Notes: generated by a model not told the origin, from the sequence alone. Shown: positions 54,632 through 64,000, counted from the first letter of the stretch. The stretch is DNA of 64,000 nt from Streptococcus thermophilus (GCF_010120595.1 NZ_CP038020.1:1116001-1180000), one strand, 5' to 3'. Made by a program: numbers and translations.

Positions 54632-56764
54632 ATGGAAAATCGAAATTTAGAGACATTGGCTCAAGAATTGGGCCTAAAAAAACAACAAGTTGAAACCGTT
54701 TTGGAATTGACCGCAGAAGGTAATACCATTCCCTTCATTGCCCGTTACCGTAAGGAAAAAACCGGAAATCTGGATGAAACTCAAATCAAGGCTATCATTG
54801 ATATGGATAAGTCTTTGACAGCCCTCCAAGACCGCAAGGAAACGGTTCTGGCAAAGATTGAGGCTCAGGGCAAATTGACTGACCAACTCAAGGCAGCCAT
54901 CGAAGCGGCTGAAAAGTTGGCAGACGTGGAAGAACTCTACCTTCCCTATAAGGAAAAACGCCGCACTAAAGCGACTATTGCCCGTGAAGCAGGTCTCTTT
55001 CCACTGGCTCGTCTTATCTTGCAAAATAGTTCAAACCTCAAAGATGAAGCTGAAAAGTTGACATCCGAAGCCTTTCCAACAGCTGACAAGGCCCTTGCGG
55101 GTGCTGTGGATATTTTGGTTGAGGCCTTTTCTGAGGACAATAGCTTGCGCTCTTGGACTTACAACGAAATCTGGAACAACAGTGAGATCACTTCGATCCC
55201 AAAGGATCAATCTCTGGATGAAAAGGAAACCTTCAAGATTTACTATGATTTTGCGGATAAGGTGTCTAAACTCCAAGGTTACCGTACTCTGGCCCTTAAC
55301 CGTGGTGAGAAATTAGGCGTTATCAAGGTAAACTTTAAGCACAATCTTGAGAAAATGCATCGTTTTTACAGTGCCCGTTTCAAGCAAAAAAATGATTATA
55401 TTGAGGAAGTCATCAACCAGTCGCTCAAGAAGAAAATCATTCCAGCTATGGAGCGTCGTATCCGTAGTGAGTTGACTGAAGCAGCAGAAGATGGAGCCAT
55501 TAATCTTTTCTCTCAAAATCTTCGAAGCCTTCTCCTAATCTCACCACTTAAAGGAAAGAGGGTACTTGGATTTGACCCAGCCTTTCGTACAGGAGCTAAA
55601 TTGGCCGTCGTTGACCAAATAGGGAAACTGATTACAACTCAGGTCATCTATCCAGTTGCTCCAGCAAGTCAAGCTAAGATTGCTCAAGCTAAGAAAGACT
55701 TGGCTGACCTTATCAAAGAGCATGCTATTGAGATTATTGCTATCGGAAATGGAACAGCCAGCCGTGAAAGTGAAGCCTTTGTGGCAGAAGTCCTCAAAGA
55801 TTTCCCAGAGACCTCTTATGTCATTGTCAATGAAAGTGGTGCCTCAGTCTACTCTGCTTCAGAGTTGGCCCGTCATGAGTTCCCAGACTTGACGGTCGAA
55901 AAGCGCTCTGCTATTTCCATTGCCCGTCGTCTTCAAGACCCTCTGGCGGAATTGGTTAAGATTGACCCCAAATCAATCGGAGTAGGCCAATACCAGCACG
56001 ATGTTAGCCAGAAGAAACTCTCTGAAAATCTTGATTTCGTCGTTGATACCGTGGTTAACCAGGTTGGTGTCAATATCAATACGGCAAGTAGTACTCTCTT
56101 GTCACATGTCTCAGGTCTCAACAAGACTATCTCAGAAAATATTGTTGCCTACCGTGAGGAAAATGGGGAGTTTACATCACGTGATGAAATTAAGAAGGTC
56201 CCACGTCTTGGTGCCAAAGCCTTTGAACAAGCCGCCGGTTTCCTCCGTATTCCAAACGCTAAAAATATCCTGGATAATACGGGAGTCCACCCAGAGTCTT
56301 ATCCAGCGGTGAAGGCTCTCTTCAAGCAGTTAGACATCACAGATTTGGACGACTCTGCTAAGGCAAAATTGAAGGGTCTTAATCTCAAAGACACAGCAGA
56401 AGAGCTAGAGATTGGTCAGGAAACCCTTAAAGATATCATTGCTGACCTTTTAAAACCAGGTCGAGACTTGCGTGATGATTTTAAAGCACCAGTACTTCGC
56501 CAGGATGTTCTTGAGCTCAAAGACTTGTCGGTGGGGCAAAAACTTGAAGGAACAGTCCGTAACGTTGTGGACTTTGGTGCTTTTGTGGATATCGGTGTCC
56601 ATGAGGATGGTCTTATCCATATCTCTGAGATGAGTAAGAGTTTCGTTAACCATCCAAGCCAAGTGGTTTCTGTTGGGGATTTAGTTACCGTATGGGTGTC
56701 AAAAATTGACTTAGAACACGAAAAGCTTAATCTTTCCTTGGTGAATCCACGTGAATCTAACTGA
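54632..56764 (+). CDS. tex: Tex family S1-domain RNA-binding protein
   Basis: A 710-residue protein with the Tex order: N-terminal helical domain ([24 protein letters not shown], [17 protein letters not shown] near 29-45), YqgF-like RNase H fold ([20 protein letters not shown] near 310-329), helix-hairpin-helix repeats ([17 protein letters not shown] near 487-503) and a C-terminal S1 domain ([20 protein letters not shown] near 641-660). Tex binds RNA and influences transcription and translation. It overlaps sprT by 14 bases. Confidence 0.95.
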   Translation: MENRNLETLAQELGLKKQQVETVLELTAEGNTIPFIARYRKEKTGNLDETQIKAIIDMDKSLTALQDRKETVLAKIEAQGKLTDQLKAAIEAAEKLADVEELYLPYKEKRRTKATIAREAGLFPLARLILQNSSNLKDEAEKLTSEAFPTADKALAGAVDILVEAFSEDNSLRSWTYNEIWNNSEITSIPKDQSLDEKETFKIYYDFADKVSKLQGYRTLALNRGEKLGVIKVNFKHNLEKMHRFYSARFKQKNDYIEEVINQSLKKKIIPAMERRIRSELTEAAEDGAINLFSQNLRSLLLISPLKGKRVLGFDPAFRTGAKLAVVDQIGKLITTQVIYPVAPASQAKIAQAKKDLADLIKEHAIEIIAIGNGTASRESEAFVAEVLKDFPETSYVIVNESGASVYSASELARHEFPDLTVEKRSAISIARRLQDPLAELVKIDPKSIGVGQYQHDVSQKKLSENLDFVVDTVVNQVGVNINTASSTLLSHVSGLNKTISENIVAYREENGEFTSRDEIKKVPRLGAKAFEQAAGFLRIPNAKNILDNTGVHPESYPAVKALFKQLDITDLDDSAKAKLKGLNLKDTAEELEIGQETLKDIIADLLKPGRDLRDDFKAPVLRQDVLELKDLSVGQKLEGTVRNVVDFGAFVDIGVHEDGLIHISEMSKSFVNHPSQVVSVGDLVTVWVSKIDLEHEKLNLSLVNPRESN

Positions 56765-57191
56765 TTATGTTAAGACAGTTTCTATCGAAGATTTCGGTTG
56801 GAAATTTAATCATCAAGCCTTGTGGAACAAGCGCCTGAGGACCACTGGAGGTCGTTTCTTCCCCAAGGATGGACACTTAGATTTCAATCCGAAACTTTAT
56901 GAAGAACACGGCCTCGAGACCTTTCGGAAAATCGTCCGTCATGAACTCTGTCACTACCACCTTTATTTTCAAGGGAAGGGCTGCAAACATGGGGATAGAG
57001 ATTTCAAGGACCTACTAGCTAGGGTGGATGGCCTTAGGTACGCCCCCAAAATGCGAAACCAGGCAGAAAATTACTTCCTTTATCAGTGCCAATCTTGTGG
57101 TCACACTTACCGTCGCAAACGCCGTGTCAATACACAGAAATTTGGATGCGGTTTGTGCCAAGGCAAACTCATTTTTCTAAATCAGTCCTAG
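56751..57191 (+). CDS. SprT family zinc metalloprotease-like protein
   Basis: A 146-residue protein with the metallopeptidase motif HELCH (about 64-68) and a C-terminal zinc ribbon with two CxxC pairs ([13 protein letters not shown] and GCGLCQGKL). It belongs to the SprT-like family (Bacillus YdcK). The function in streptococci is unknown. The SprT domain also occurs in eukaryotic DNA-protein crosslink repair. The stop lies inside a terminator palindrome. Confidence 0.9.
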   Translation: MNLTDYVKTVSIEDFGWKFNHQALWNKRLRTTGGRFFPKDGHLDFNPKLYEEHGLETFRKIVRHELCHYHLYFQGKGCKHGDRDFKDLLARVDGLRYAPKMRNQAENYFLYQCQSCGHTYRRKRRVNTQKFGCGLCQGKLIFLNQS

Positions 57192-57206
57192 GACTGATTT
57201 TTTTTG
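57181..57206 (+). terminator. Terminator overlapping the sprT stop codon
   Basis: ATCAGTCCTAGGACTGAT is an 18-base perfect palindrome followed by a T run; the TAG stop lies at its centre. Confidence 0.85.
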
Positions 57207-57255
57207 TCTCAAAAAATCATACAATGATATCAACGAATGATAGGAGAAGAAAACC

Positions 57256-57519
57256 ATGCCAAATCGCTTTTATAAGATACGAAAAAATAGACTCGTCGCC
57301 GGTGTTGTTGCAGGTTTGGCAGATAAATTTGGCTGGAACCTCACTTCGGCTCGTGTCTTAGCTATTATTCTCATGGTTTCCACGCAGTTTGGAATCTTCT
57401 TATACTTAGTTTTAGCCCTCCTCCTTCCTTATAAAGAGGATATTTATCCTGAAATAAAACTTAAGGATGGAAGAAAACGCAAAAACGCTGAACCTGTAGA
57501 AGACGAGTGGAAATGGTGA
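57256..57519 (+). CDS. PspC-domain membrane protein
   Basis: An 87-residue PspC protein: basic N-terminus RFYKIRKNRLVAGVVAGLAD, then a helix pair around VLAIILMVSTQFGIFLYLVL, and a charged C-terminal tail. PspC domains sense or support membrane stress. It has its own terminator (57537-57580), so it may be transcribed alone. Confidence 0.92.
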   Translation: MPNRFYKIRKNRLVAGVVAGLADKFGWNLTSARVLAIILMVSTQFGIFLYLVLALLLPYKEDIYPEIKLKDGRKRKNAEPVEDEWKW

Positions 57520-57536
57520 GTAAATGATAACAGAAA

Positions 57537-57580
57537 AGATCTATGATTGACCTTAGTGTTAGTCATAGGTCTTTTTTTGC
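57537..57580 (+). terminator. Terminator after the PspC gene
   Basis: AGATCTATGATTGAC pairs imperfectly with GTTAGTCATAGGTCT across CTTAGT, followed by a T run. Confidence 0.85.
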
Positions 57581-57646
57581 TTTGCGAACCGCATTGAAAA
57601 CCTTTTTATGATACAATGAAACTAGTAAATAATCGGAGGAAATAAC

Positions 57647-58576
57647 ATGACAGTAACTGTTAAAATGTTGGTTGATAAGCTTAAACTTAAGGTTGTCTAT
57701 GGGAATGAGGAGCTTTTGGCAAAAGCGATAACAACGGCTGATATCTCTCGTCCTGGTTTAGAAATGACGGGTTATTTTGACTATTATTCACCAGAACGAC
57801 TTCAGTTGGTTGGGATGAAGGAGTGGTCCTACCTTAAAACCATGACTGCTAATAACCGTTATTCTGTTTTTGCTAATATATTTAGAGAGGAAACTCCAGC
57901 TGTTGTCGTGGCACGTGGTCTTGAGATTCCAGAAGAGATGCTTCAAGCTGCTAAGGAAAATGGTGTAGCAGTTCTTCAAGGACGCAACTCTACATCATCA
58001 CTTTCAGGTGACATGTCTTGGTATCTCAACTCTCAATTAGCTGAACGTACTAGTGTCCATGGTGTTCTGGTAGATATCTACGGGATGGGTGTTCTTATTC
58101 AAGGGGACTCTGGTATCGGTAAGAGTGAGACAGCGCTCGAGTTGGTGAAACGTGGCCACCGTCTAGTTGCTGATGACCGTGTAGATGTCTATGCTAAGGA
58201 TGAGGGAACTCTCTGGGGGGAACCTGCAGAAATTCTTCTCCATCTTCTTGAAATTCGTGGGGTTGGTATCATTGACGTTATGAGTCTTTACGGAGCTAGT
58301 GCTGTCCGTAATTCATCTCAAGTTCAGTTGTGCATATATCTTGAGAATTTTGAAAATGACGAGGTCTTTGACCGTCTTGGAAATAGCAATGAAGAGATTG
58401 AATTACAGGGCGTTAAGATTCCACGTATCCGTATTCCTGTTAAGACAGGACGTAACGTGTCAGTCGTTATAGAAGCTGCAGCAATGAACTATCGTGCTAA
58501 GCAAATGGGATATGATGCAACCAAAACTTTTAAGGACCGTTTGACCGACCTCATTAGTAAGAATGGTGAAGACTAA
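57647..58576 (+). CDS. hprK: HPr kinase/phosphorylase
   Basis: A 309-residue enzyme that phosphorylates HPr on Ser46 and reverses it, the central switch of carbon catabolite control. Walker [15 protein letters not shown] lies near 153-166, the conserved VADDRV is near 176-181, and [12 protein letters not shown] is near 202-213. GGAGG before the ATG. The lgt gene starts at its stop (TAATG), the usual hprK-lgt arrangement in streptococci. Confidence 0.97.
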   Translation: MTVTVKMLVDKLKLKVVYGNEELLAKAITTADISRPGLEMTGYFDYYSPERLQLVGMKEWSYLKTMTANNRYSVFANIFREETPAVVVARGLEIPEEMLQAAKENGVAVLQGRNSTSSLSGDMSWYLNSQLAERTSVHGVLVDIYGMGVLIQGDSGIGKSETALELVKRGHRLVADDRVDVYAKDEGTLWGEPAEILLHLLEIRGVGIIDVMSLYGASAVRNSSQVQLCIYLENFENDEVFDRLGNSNEEIELQGVKIPRIRIPVKTGRNVSVVIEAAAMNYRAKQMGYDATKTFKDRLTDLISKNGED

Positions 58577-59367
58577 TGTTAGCTACTATTGATCCAATTG
58601 CTCTAAGACTTGGTCCAATCAGTATTCATTGGTATGCTATCTGTATTGTATCTGGTCTTTTGCTTGCAGTTTATCTGGCTCAGCGTTTGGCTCCTGAAAA
58701 GGGAATCAATCCTGAGCATATCTTAGATTTTATTCTCTTAGCCTTTCCTATAGCCATTGTTGGTGCTAGGCTCTACTATGTGATTTTCCAGTGGTCTTAT
58801 TACAGCCAAAATCCATTGGAAATTTTTGCGATTTGGAATGGTGGAATTGCTATCTATGGTGGCTTGATTGCTGGTGCAGCTGTCCTTTATTGGTTCGCCA
58901 AACGTCATGCTATAGCGGTTTTAGATTTTCTAGATATTGCGGCCCCTGGGGTCATGATAGCTCAGAGCATCGGTCGCTGGGGAAATTTTGTCAATCAAGA
59001 GGCCTATGGAAAAGCAGTTAGTCAACTGAATTATCTTCCAGAAATTATCCGTCAGCAGATGTTTATTGATGGAAGCTACCGTGTACCTACCTTCCTTTAT
59101 GAAAGCCTATGGAATTTAGTTGGTTTTAGCATTATTCTGGGACTACGATATTTTAATAAGGGATTGCGACAGGGAGATGTGACTTCATTTTACCTTATCT
59201 GGTATGGACTTGGACGCTTTGTCATTGAAGGCATGCGTACGGATAGTCTTATGTTTGCCGGCTTGCGTGTCTCACAATGGGTCAGCATTTCCATCATTAT
59301 CCTTGGAGCTGTCCTCTTATATTTCCGTAAACAACGTCAAAAAGCAGATTATAAAATGAAAAACTAG
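58576..59367 (+). CDS. lgt: Prolipoprotein diacylglyceryl transferase
   Basis: A 263-residue integral membrane enzyme that adds diacylglycerol from phosphatidylglycerol to the lipobox Cys of prolipoproteins. Motifs: [11 protein letters not shown] (about 14-24), [12 protein letters not shown] (about 94-105) and the Lgt signature [13 protein letters not shown] (about 132-144). It overlaps hprK by one base. The 120-base gap downstream contains the promoter of the next pair. Confidence 0.97.
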   Translation: MLATIDPIALRLGPISIHWYAICIVSGLLLAVYLAQRLAPEKGINPEHILDFILLAFPIAIVGARLYYVIFQWSYYSQNPLEIFAIWNGGIAIYGGLIAGAAVLYWFAKRHAIAVLDFLDIAAPGVMIAQSIGRWGNFVNQEAYGKAVSQLNYLPEIIRQQMFIDGSYRVPTFLYESLWNLVGFSIILGLRYFNKGLRQGDVTSFYLIWYGLGRFVIEGMRTDSLMFAGLRVSQWVSISIIILGAVLLYFRKQRQKADYKMKN

Positions 59368-59384
59368 TCATACTGTTCAGACTT

Positions 59385-59393
59385 TGTTATAAT
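59385..59393 (+). promoter_or_regulatory. Extended -10 promoter of the DUF948/YtxH pair
   Basis: TGTTATAAT, about 95 bases upstream of the DUF948 start, giving a long untranslated leader. Confidence 0.6.
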
Positions 59394-59488
59394 GAAGTGA
59401 AAATTATAATAACAAAGGTCATACGAGGCAGGAGTCAAACATTCAGTTTTTTGTTAACCTTTTAAACAGGTCAAAGGAGTCTAAAACT

Positions 59489-59887
59489 ATGGTAGAAATT
59501 GCATTTCTTATTATCGCAATCGCACTTGCTGCGTTTCTAATTGCATTAATCCCAACTTTACTTCGCACACGTCATGTTGTCAAAGAAGTTGAAGAAACAG
59601 TTGCGGTTCTTCGTACAGATATTAACGTAACACTTCACCAAACAAATGAAATTTTGGCTAAGGCTAATGTCTTGGTTGAAGATGTTAATGAAAAAGTTCA
59701 AACGATTGATCCTCTCTTTGTAGCAGTAGCTGATCTTTCAGAAAGTGTTTCTGACTTGAATACTCGAGCTCGTCACCTCGCTGCTAAGGCAAGTGCAGCA
59801 GGAGCAAGTGTCGGTAAAGCAGGCTCAGCCTTTGCTATCGGCAAGGTTGCTTCAAAACTATTTGGTAAAAAAGACAAGAAAAAATAA
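59489..59887 (+). CDS. DUF948 domain protein
   Basis: A 132-residue protein with an N-terminal membrane helix (IAFLIIAIALAAFLIALIPT) and a long coiled coil, then an Ala/Lys-rich end. It fits DUF948. Together with the YtxH-like protein encoded next it resembles Bacillus general-stress genes (ytxG-ytxH). Role in streptococci unknown. AAAGGAG precedes the ATG. Confidence 0.9.
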   Translation: MVEIAFLIIAIALAAFLIALIPTLLRTRHVVKEVEETVAVLRTDINVTLHQTNEILAKANVLVEDVNEKVQTIDPLFVAVADLSESVSDLNTRARHLAAKASAAGASVGKAGSAFAIGKVASKLFGKKDKKK

Positions 59888-59899
59888 GGAGGTCTTTTC

Positions 59900-60340
59900 A
59901 TGAGTAAATTTCTAAACACCCTAATTATTGGTGCAGCATCTGGAGCTGCAGCAGCGTATTTCTTTACAACTGAAAAAGGTAAAGCAGTTAAAGCACGTAT
60001 TGATGAGGAAATCGCTTCATTCAAAGAAGATCCTAAAGCTTACCAAAATCAAGTAGTGGAAAAAGTTGGCGACTATAAAGAATTGGCAGTCGATACTTTC
60101 CAAGATTATAAAACAAAATTTGAAAATGGCGACATCACTGCAACTGATTTGACAAAAGCCGTTCAAGAAAAAACAGCTCAAGTTGCTGACTTTGCAAAAG
60201 AGAGCTTTGAACTCATCAAGGAAAAAACAGCTCAAGTAACACCTGAGCAAGCCAATGTTAAAGCAGAAACAAAAGCTATCGTTGATGATATCTTCATTGA
60301 TATCAAAGATATCTCTGAAGAAGTAGCAGAATCAAACTAA
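59900..60340 (+). CDS. YtxH-like protein
   Basis: A 146-residue protein starting with a short Ala/Gly-rich membrane helix (LIIGAASGAAAAYFFTTEKG) followed by a long charged helix. The AYFFTTEKGKAVKARIDEEI segment is typical of YtxH. It lies 12 bases after the DUF948 gene, same operon, and is closed by a terminator. Confidence 0.88.
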   Translation: MSKFLNTLIIGAASGAAAAYFFTTEKGKAVKARIDEEIASFKEDPKAYQNQVVEKVGDYKELAVDTFQDYKTKFENGDITATDLTKAVQEKTAQVADFAKESFELIKEKTAQVTPEQANVKAETKAIVDDIFIDIKDISEEVAESN

Positions 60341-60374
60341 AAAGAACGTTGACTCCTTAGTCAACGTTCTTTTG
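60340..60374. terminator. Bidirectional terminator between YtxH and DUF3270 genes
   Basis: AAAAGAACGTTGACT and AGTCAACGTTCTTTT flank a four-base loop: a near-perfect palindrome serving both convergent genes. Confidence 0.92.
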
Positions 60375-60657
60375 CTTTAAGATATTCGATTAGGACATAA
60401 ATGCCTAACTGACCAATGGCGCTAATGGTAATTGCCCAGAAGAAGGCCCAGAAGGTAGCTACCTGTGCTACCAAGAAAAGGAAGGCAACTAGGACTGTTG
60501 AAACACAGAAGCTTGAGACACGTCCAAAGAAAATCATATCTTGTAGTTTAATACTATTACTATTTAGACCTTGATCGTCTTGATAATTGGTCGTTTGACG
60601 ACGTTCAATCTCGAAATCTTCGATGTGATCAAATTGACGGTGTAAGTTGTCAGCCAT
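60361..60657 (-). CDS. DUF3270 family membrane protein
   Basis: A 98-residue protein with a charged N-terminal third (HRQFDHIEDFEIERRQTTNY) and two membrane helices (about 46-66 and 69-90). It fits DUF3270, a streptococcal family of unknown function. AAAGGAGGC precedes its ATG. Confidence 0.8.
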   Translation of the reverse strand: MADNLHRQFDHIEDFEIERRQTTNYQDDQGLNSNSIKLQDMIFFGRVSSFCVSTVLVAFLFLVAQVATFWAFFWAITISAIGQLGIYVLIEYLKAKER

Positions 60658-60869
60658 GTCTGCCTCCTTTCTATATAAAGTACTTAAATCACTATTTTGT
60701 GTAGGCTAAAAGACTGAGTCAGTATTTCACTAGTTACAATCTTTTTAATAATACCATAAAAAGTTTATATTGCAAAGTTTTTTTGAAATTCTAGTATTAT
60801 AAAACAATTTTTAAATATCAAAATACGATTTAACAAAACCTAAAAGTTCTAAAAAAATCAATCAATTTG

Positions 60870-60878
60870 TGCTATAAT
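60870..60878 (+). promoter_or_regulatory. Extended -10 promoter of the U32 pair, apparently leaderless
   Basis: TGCTATAAT is an extended -10 box that ends 7 bases before the ATG at 60886 with no Shine-Dalgarno in between. Confidence 0.65.
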
Positions 60879-60885
60879 ATGAGTT

Positions 60886-61815
60886 ATGAAAAAAATAGTG
60901 ATTACAGCGACAGCTGAGAGCTACGAGCAGGCACGTGATCTCCTAGAACTTGGCGTAGATCGTATTTACATCGGCGAAAAAACTTTTGGCCTTCGTTTGC
61001 CTAAGCCTTTTTCATTCGTAGAAATGCGAAAAATCGCAGAGCTGGTACATGAGTCAGGTAAAGAGTTAACTGTTGCAGTTAATGCCCTCATGCACCAAAG
61101 TATGATGGATGCTCTTCCTGACTACCTTGATTTTCTTGAAGAAATTAAAGCAGATTATATCACGGTTGGTGATGCAGGAGTTTTCTACATCTGTAACCGT
61201 GATAAACGTCCCTTCAAAATGATTTATGATGCTTCAACCATGGTAACCTCTAGCCGTCAGATTAATTTCTGGGGCAAACAGGCAGGAGCATCTGAAGCTG
61301 TTTTGGCCCGTGAGATTCCATCTGCGGAACTCTTCATCATGGCTGAAAATCTTCAAATTCCAGCTGAGGTTTTGGTTTACGGGGCAAGTATCATTCACCA
61401 CTCAAAACGACCACTTCTTCAAAACTACTACAACTTTATCAAAACGGATGAAGCTGTTACCAAAGAACGTGACCTCTTTCTTTCTGAACCTGGAGATCCA
61501 GATTCTCACTACTCAGTCTATGAAGACTTGCATGGAACACATATCTTTGCCAATAATGACCTGGATATGATGACTAAGCTTTCAGAACTCGTTGAGCATG
61601 GTTTTGACCACTGGAAGTTGGACGGTGTTTATTGCCCAGGTGAAAACTTCGTAAAAATTACCGAATATTTTGTGAAGGCTCGTGACCTCATCGAGTCTGG
61701 AGAATTTTTACAGGATCAAGCCTTCCTCTTCGATGAAGCCATTCATAAATTACACCCAGCCAACCGTGGTTTGGACACAGGTTTCTATGATTATGAACCT
61801 GACCGTGTAAAATAA
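60886..61815 (+). CDS. U32 family protein, TrhP1/YrrN-like
   Basis: A 309-residue TIM-barrel U32 protein (LLELGVDRIYIGEKTFGLRL near 20-39, VAVNALMHQSMMDALPDYLD near 63-82). In Bacillus the homologous short protein (YrrN/TrhP1, also 309 residues) acts with YrrO/TrhP2 in prephenate-dependent hydroxylation of wobble uridine in tRNA. Although labelled as peptidases, U32 proteins of this type are RNA-modifying enzymes. The start is fixed by the adjacent promoter. Confidence 0.88.
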   Translation: MKKIVITATAESYEQARDLLELGVDRIYIGEKTFGLRLPKPFSFVEMRKIAELVHESGKELTVAVNALMHQSMMDALPDYLDFLEEIKADYITVGDAGVFYICNRDKRPFKMIYDASTMVTSSRQINFWGKQAGASEAVLAREIPSAELFIMAENLQIPAEVLVYGASIIHHSKRPLLQNYYNFIKTDEAVTKERDLFLSEPGDPDSHYSVYEDLHGTHIFANNDLDMMTKLSELVEHGFDHWKLDGVYCPGENFVKITEYFVKARDLIESGEFLQDQAFLFDEAIHKLHPANRGLDTGFYDYEPDRVK

Positions 61816-61911
61816 AATTACGTCCTCCTTCGGTTGAGAGTTTTCCATTTTCAGGGAACGAAGGATCTATCCTAAAAACTAAAATCGACAATCTTGCAAA
61901 TTGGAGAAATT

Positions 61912-63198
61912 ATGACTACAACTAAAAAACGCCCAGAGGTACTGGTACCTGCTGGGACTTTGGAAAAATTGAGAGTTGCTGTAAATTACGGCGCAGATGC
62001 TGTTTTCGTTGGTGGACAAGCCTATGGTTTGCGTAGCCGTGCTGGAAACTTTACCATGGATGAACTTCGTGAAGGTATCGAATACGCTCACGCTCGTGGC
62101 GTTGACGTGCACGTTGCTTCTAACATGGTTACCCATGAAGGAAATGAAAAAGGTGCAGGTGAGTGGTTCCGTGAATTGCGTGATATGGGACTCGATGCCG
62201 TTATTGCATCTGATCCAGCCTTGATTGAAATCTGTTCAACCTATGCTCCAGGCCTTAACATCCACTTGTCAACGCAAGCATCTGCGACAAACGTTGAAAC
62301 TTTTCATTTTTGGAAACAGTATGGCTTGACTCGTGTTGTTTTAGCACGTGAGGTTACTATGGAAGAATTAGCTGAAATCCGTAAACGTACGGACCTTGAA
62401 ATTGAGGCCTTTGTCCATGGTGCTATGTGTATCTCATACTCAGGTCGCTGTACCCTTTCTAACCACATGTCAGACCGTGATGCCAACCGTGGTGGTTGTT
62501 CACAGTCATGCCGTTGGAAATATGACCTTTACGACATGCCATTCGGCCAAGAGCGAAAGAGTATTCACGGTGAAGTTCCTGAAGAATACTCAATGTCAGC
62601 TGTTGACATGTGTATGATTGAAAACATCCCGGACCTTATCGATAATGGTGTTGATAGCCTGAAAATCGAAGGTCGTATGAAATCTGTCCATTACGTATCA
62701 ACAGTTGCCAACTGTTACAAGGCGGCCTGTGATGCTTACATGGAAAGTGCAGAAGCCTTTTATGCTATTAAAGATGATTTGGTTAATGAGCTTTGGAAAG
62801 TTGCCCAACGTGAATTGGCAACAGGTTTTTATTACAAGACTCCAACAGAAAACGAGCAACTCTTTGGTGCCCGTCGTAAGATTCCACAATACAAATTTGT
62901 TGGTGAAGTAGTAGATTTTGACCCAGTAACTATGACAGCTACGATCCGTCAACGTAATGTTATCCTCGAAGGTGACCACGTTGAATTCTACGGACCAGGC
63001 TTCCGTCATTTCGAGTGTGAGATCAAAGATCTTCACGATGCTAATGGTAATAAGATTGATCGTGCACCAAACCCAATGGAACTTCTTACTATTACCGTGC
63101 CACAAGAAGTTAAACCTGGTGATATGATTCGTTCAACTAAAGAAGGTTTGATTAATCTCTACCAAAAAGACGGTTCAAGTAAGACTGTTCGTGCCTAA
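61912..63198 (+). CDS. U32 family protein, TrhP2/YrrO-like
   Basis: The start is the ATG at 61912 behind TTGGAGAAAT, giving 428 residues; an in-frame TTG at 61894 is less likely. The U32 signature is EAFVHGAMCISYSGRCTLSN (about 164-183), with further Cys residues in RGGCSQSCRWKYDLYD that can bind an iron-sulfur cluster. A C-terminal domain follows from about 330 (FVGEVVDFDPVTMTATIRQR). It is the partner of the gene at 60886, 96 bases upstream. Confidence 0.9.
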   Translation: MTTTKKRPEVLVPAGTLEKLRVAVNYGADAVFVGGQAYGLRSRAGNFTMDELREGIEYAHARGVDVHVASNMVTHEGNEKGAGEWFRELRDMGLDAVIASDPALIEICSTYAPGLNIHLSTQASATNVETFHFWKQYGLTRVVLAREVTMEELAEIRKRTDLEIEAFVHGAMCISYSGRCTLSNHMSDRDANRGGCSQSCRWKYDLYDMPFGQERKSIHGEVPEEYSMSAVDMCMIENIPDLIDNGVDSLKIEGRMKSVHYVSTVANCYKAACDAYMESAEAFYAIKDDLVNELWKVAQRELATGFYYKTPTENEQLFGARRKIPQYKFVGEVVDFDPVTMTATIRQRNVILEGDHVEFYGPGFRHFECEIKDLHDANGNKIDRAPNPMELLTITVPQEVKPGDMIRSTKEGLINLYQKDGSSKTVRA

Positions 63199-63517
63199 TG
63201 ACGAGAAAAATATATGGTCTCTTGGTAGATAATGAGAGCAGGTGCCAGCATTATCACACAGAGCTAGATATTGTTGCCCTAAAATGCTTCGATTGTCTGA
63301 AGTATTATGCTTGTTATCAGTGTCATGATAGCTTGGAGGAACACATAGCTTTCGAGCTTATCCTTGTCATCTCAAGCAGGACAAGGTCCTTATCTGTGGT
63401 GTTTATCAGCATGAGATGGTTATTGAGTAGTATCAAGAGGCAATAGCTTGCCCTAATTGTCACAGTGCTTTCAACCTAGCTTGTTCAAAGCATTATGATA
63501 TTTATTTTGAAAAATAA
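63198..63517 (+). pseudogene. CHY-type zinc finger protein gene, frameshifted
   Basis: The frame starts at the U32 stop (TAATG) and reads MTRKIYGLLVDNESRCQHYH, then ALKCFDCLKYYACYQCHDSL. After EEH, near 63340, the frame is lost; in the other frame FRAYPCHLKQDKVLICGVYQ continues, then an in-frame TAG follows VIE, and ACPNCHSAFNLACSKHY completes the zinc finger. One indel and one nonsense change break a protein of about 105 residues. Confidence 0.82.
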
Positions 63518-63566
63518 AAAGATTGAAGATTCTGTTCACAGGAACAAAGTCTTCAATCTTTTTTTC
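63516..63566. terminator. Bidirectional terminator before bioY
   Basis: AAAAAGATTGAAGA and TCTTCAATCTTTTT form a long stem around TTCTGTTCACAGGAACAAAG, which contains an inner stem. Confidence 0.9.
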
Positions 63567-63567
63567 T

Positions 63568-64000
63568 TTAGTTAAAGTAGCTATGATTTTTTAGAGCTTT
63601 TAATACTGGCTTAGTCACCAAAGTAACAATCAGACCTTTAATGAGGTCGGGAATGATAAAGGGTATCAAACCGACCACCACAGCTGCAGACCAACCCATC
63701 TTTCCAAGAAAGTGCAGGCTAAGGATACCACCGACAAAGACAAGCGCATCTCCCAAAACAAAAGCCAAAAAGCTTTTCCAGATAGGGGTCTTAGCATGGG
63801 TTAGTGCTGATGTGACAAGAGCAAAAAAAGGATAGGCAAGAAGATAGCCAGCTGAAGGACCAAAGAAGGATTGAAGCCCACCGCCACCTCCTGCGAAAAC
63901 GGGTAAACCAATAGCGCCAAGAATAAGATAGAGGATAGCAGAAAGAGTAGCTTCCCTCGGTTTAAAAACAGCAGCCACAAGTCCTACAGCAAAGGTCTGT
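63568..64000 (-). CDS. bioY: BioY-family biotin transporter S component, 5' end outside window
   Basis: The minus-strand frame is still open at the right edge, so the N-terminus is missing. The visible part has the BioY pattern: LYLILGAIGLPVFAGGGGGL and FFGPSAGYLLAYPFFALVTS, then a run of helices to LVTKPVLKALKNHSYF. BioY is the substrate-binding membrane subunit of an energy-coupling-factor transporter for biotin. GTG at 63978 is in frame, but the homologous helix continues upstream of it (QTFAVGLVAAVFKPR), so it is not the start. Confidence 0.92.
   Translation of the reverse strand, partial: QTFAVGLVAAVFKPREATLSAILYLILGAIGLPVFAGGGGGLQSFFGPSAGYLLAYPFFALVTSALTHAKTPIWKSFLAFVLGDALVFVGGILSLHFLGKMGWSAAVVVGLIPFIIPDLIKGLIVTLVTKPVLKALKNHSYFN

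Overview
The window comes from a low-GC Firmicute and fits Streptococcus thermophilus. The main reasons are a CRISPR1-type locus with a St1Cas9-like Cas9 of 1120 residues, the CRISPR1 repeat family, an IS1191-type (IS256 family) element, S. thermophilus-type siphophage tail genes, and many small decayed genes of the kind seen in dairy streptococci. The assignment rests on recognition, not on a search.

Layout. Positions 1-15.4 kb are the right part of a prophage: tape measure, Dit, Tal, a DUF859 tail protein, a holin/lysin cassette, then an accessory block. That block contains a 183-residue homologue of the anti-CRISPR AcrIIA6 behind a strong promoter with an 11-bp inverted-repeat operator, and ends with a small HTH protein. 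From 15.6 to 34.0 kb is core chromosome: an LTA synthase, an aromatic amino-acid operon (aroD-E-B-C-tyrA-ylbF-hicD-like-aroA-K-pheA-LCP), a TDT transporter, an acyl-CoA dehydrogenase, an AhpD-like protein and an rRNA uracil methyltransferase. From 34.0 to 43.3 kb is a decayed region with four degenerate copies of the 3' end of the methyltransferase gene, two insertion sequences and about ten broken genes. From 44.2 to 52.5 kb is a complete type II-A CRISPR1 locus: cas9, tracrRNA, cas1, cas2, long-form csn2, leader, and an array of 36 repeats and 35 spacers. From 52.5 kb to the end is core chromosome: YcgQ/YcgR, Tex, SprT, PspC, HprK, Lgt, two envelope-stress-like proteins, a pair of U32 proteins and the start of a BioY transporter.

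How the parts interact. The same chromosome carries St1Cas9, a prophage with an AcrIIA6 homologue, and spacers related to that prophage. Spacers 10, 30 and 35 each match a tail gene of the resident prophage at 23-24 of 29-30 positions, and the differences are almost all synonymous. Spacer 1 matches a repeated Tal module at the protein level. This looks like a record of past attacks by relatives of the resident phage. The prophage has diverged from the spacers and may also protect itself with the Acr. The Acr operator and HTH gene suggest Aca-type autoregulation.

Other points: three genes have an extended -10 box only 6-7 nt before the start codon, which suggests leaderless mRNAs; a 2-hydroxyacid dehydrogenase gene sits inside the aro operon; the U32 pair probably uses prephenate, an intermediate made by that operon; and one spacer occurs twice in the array.
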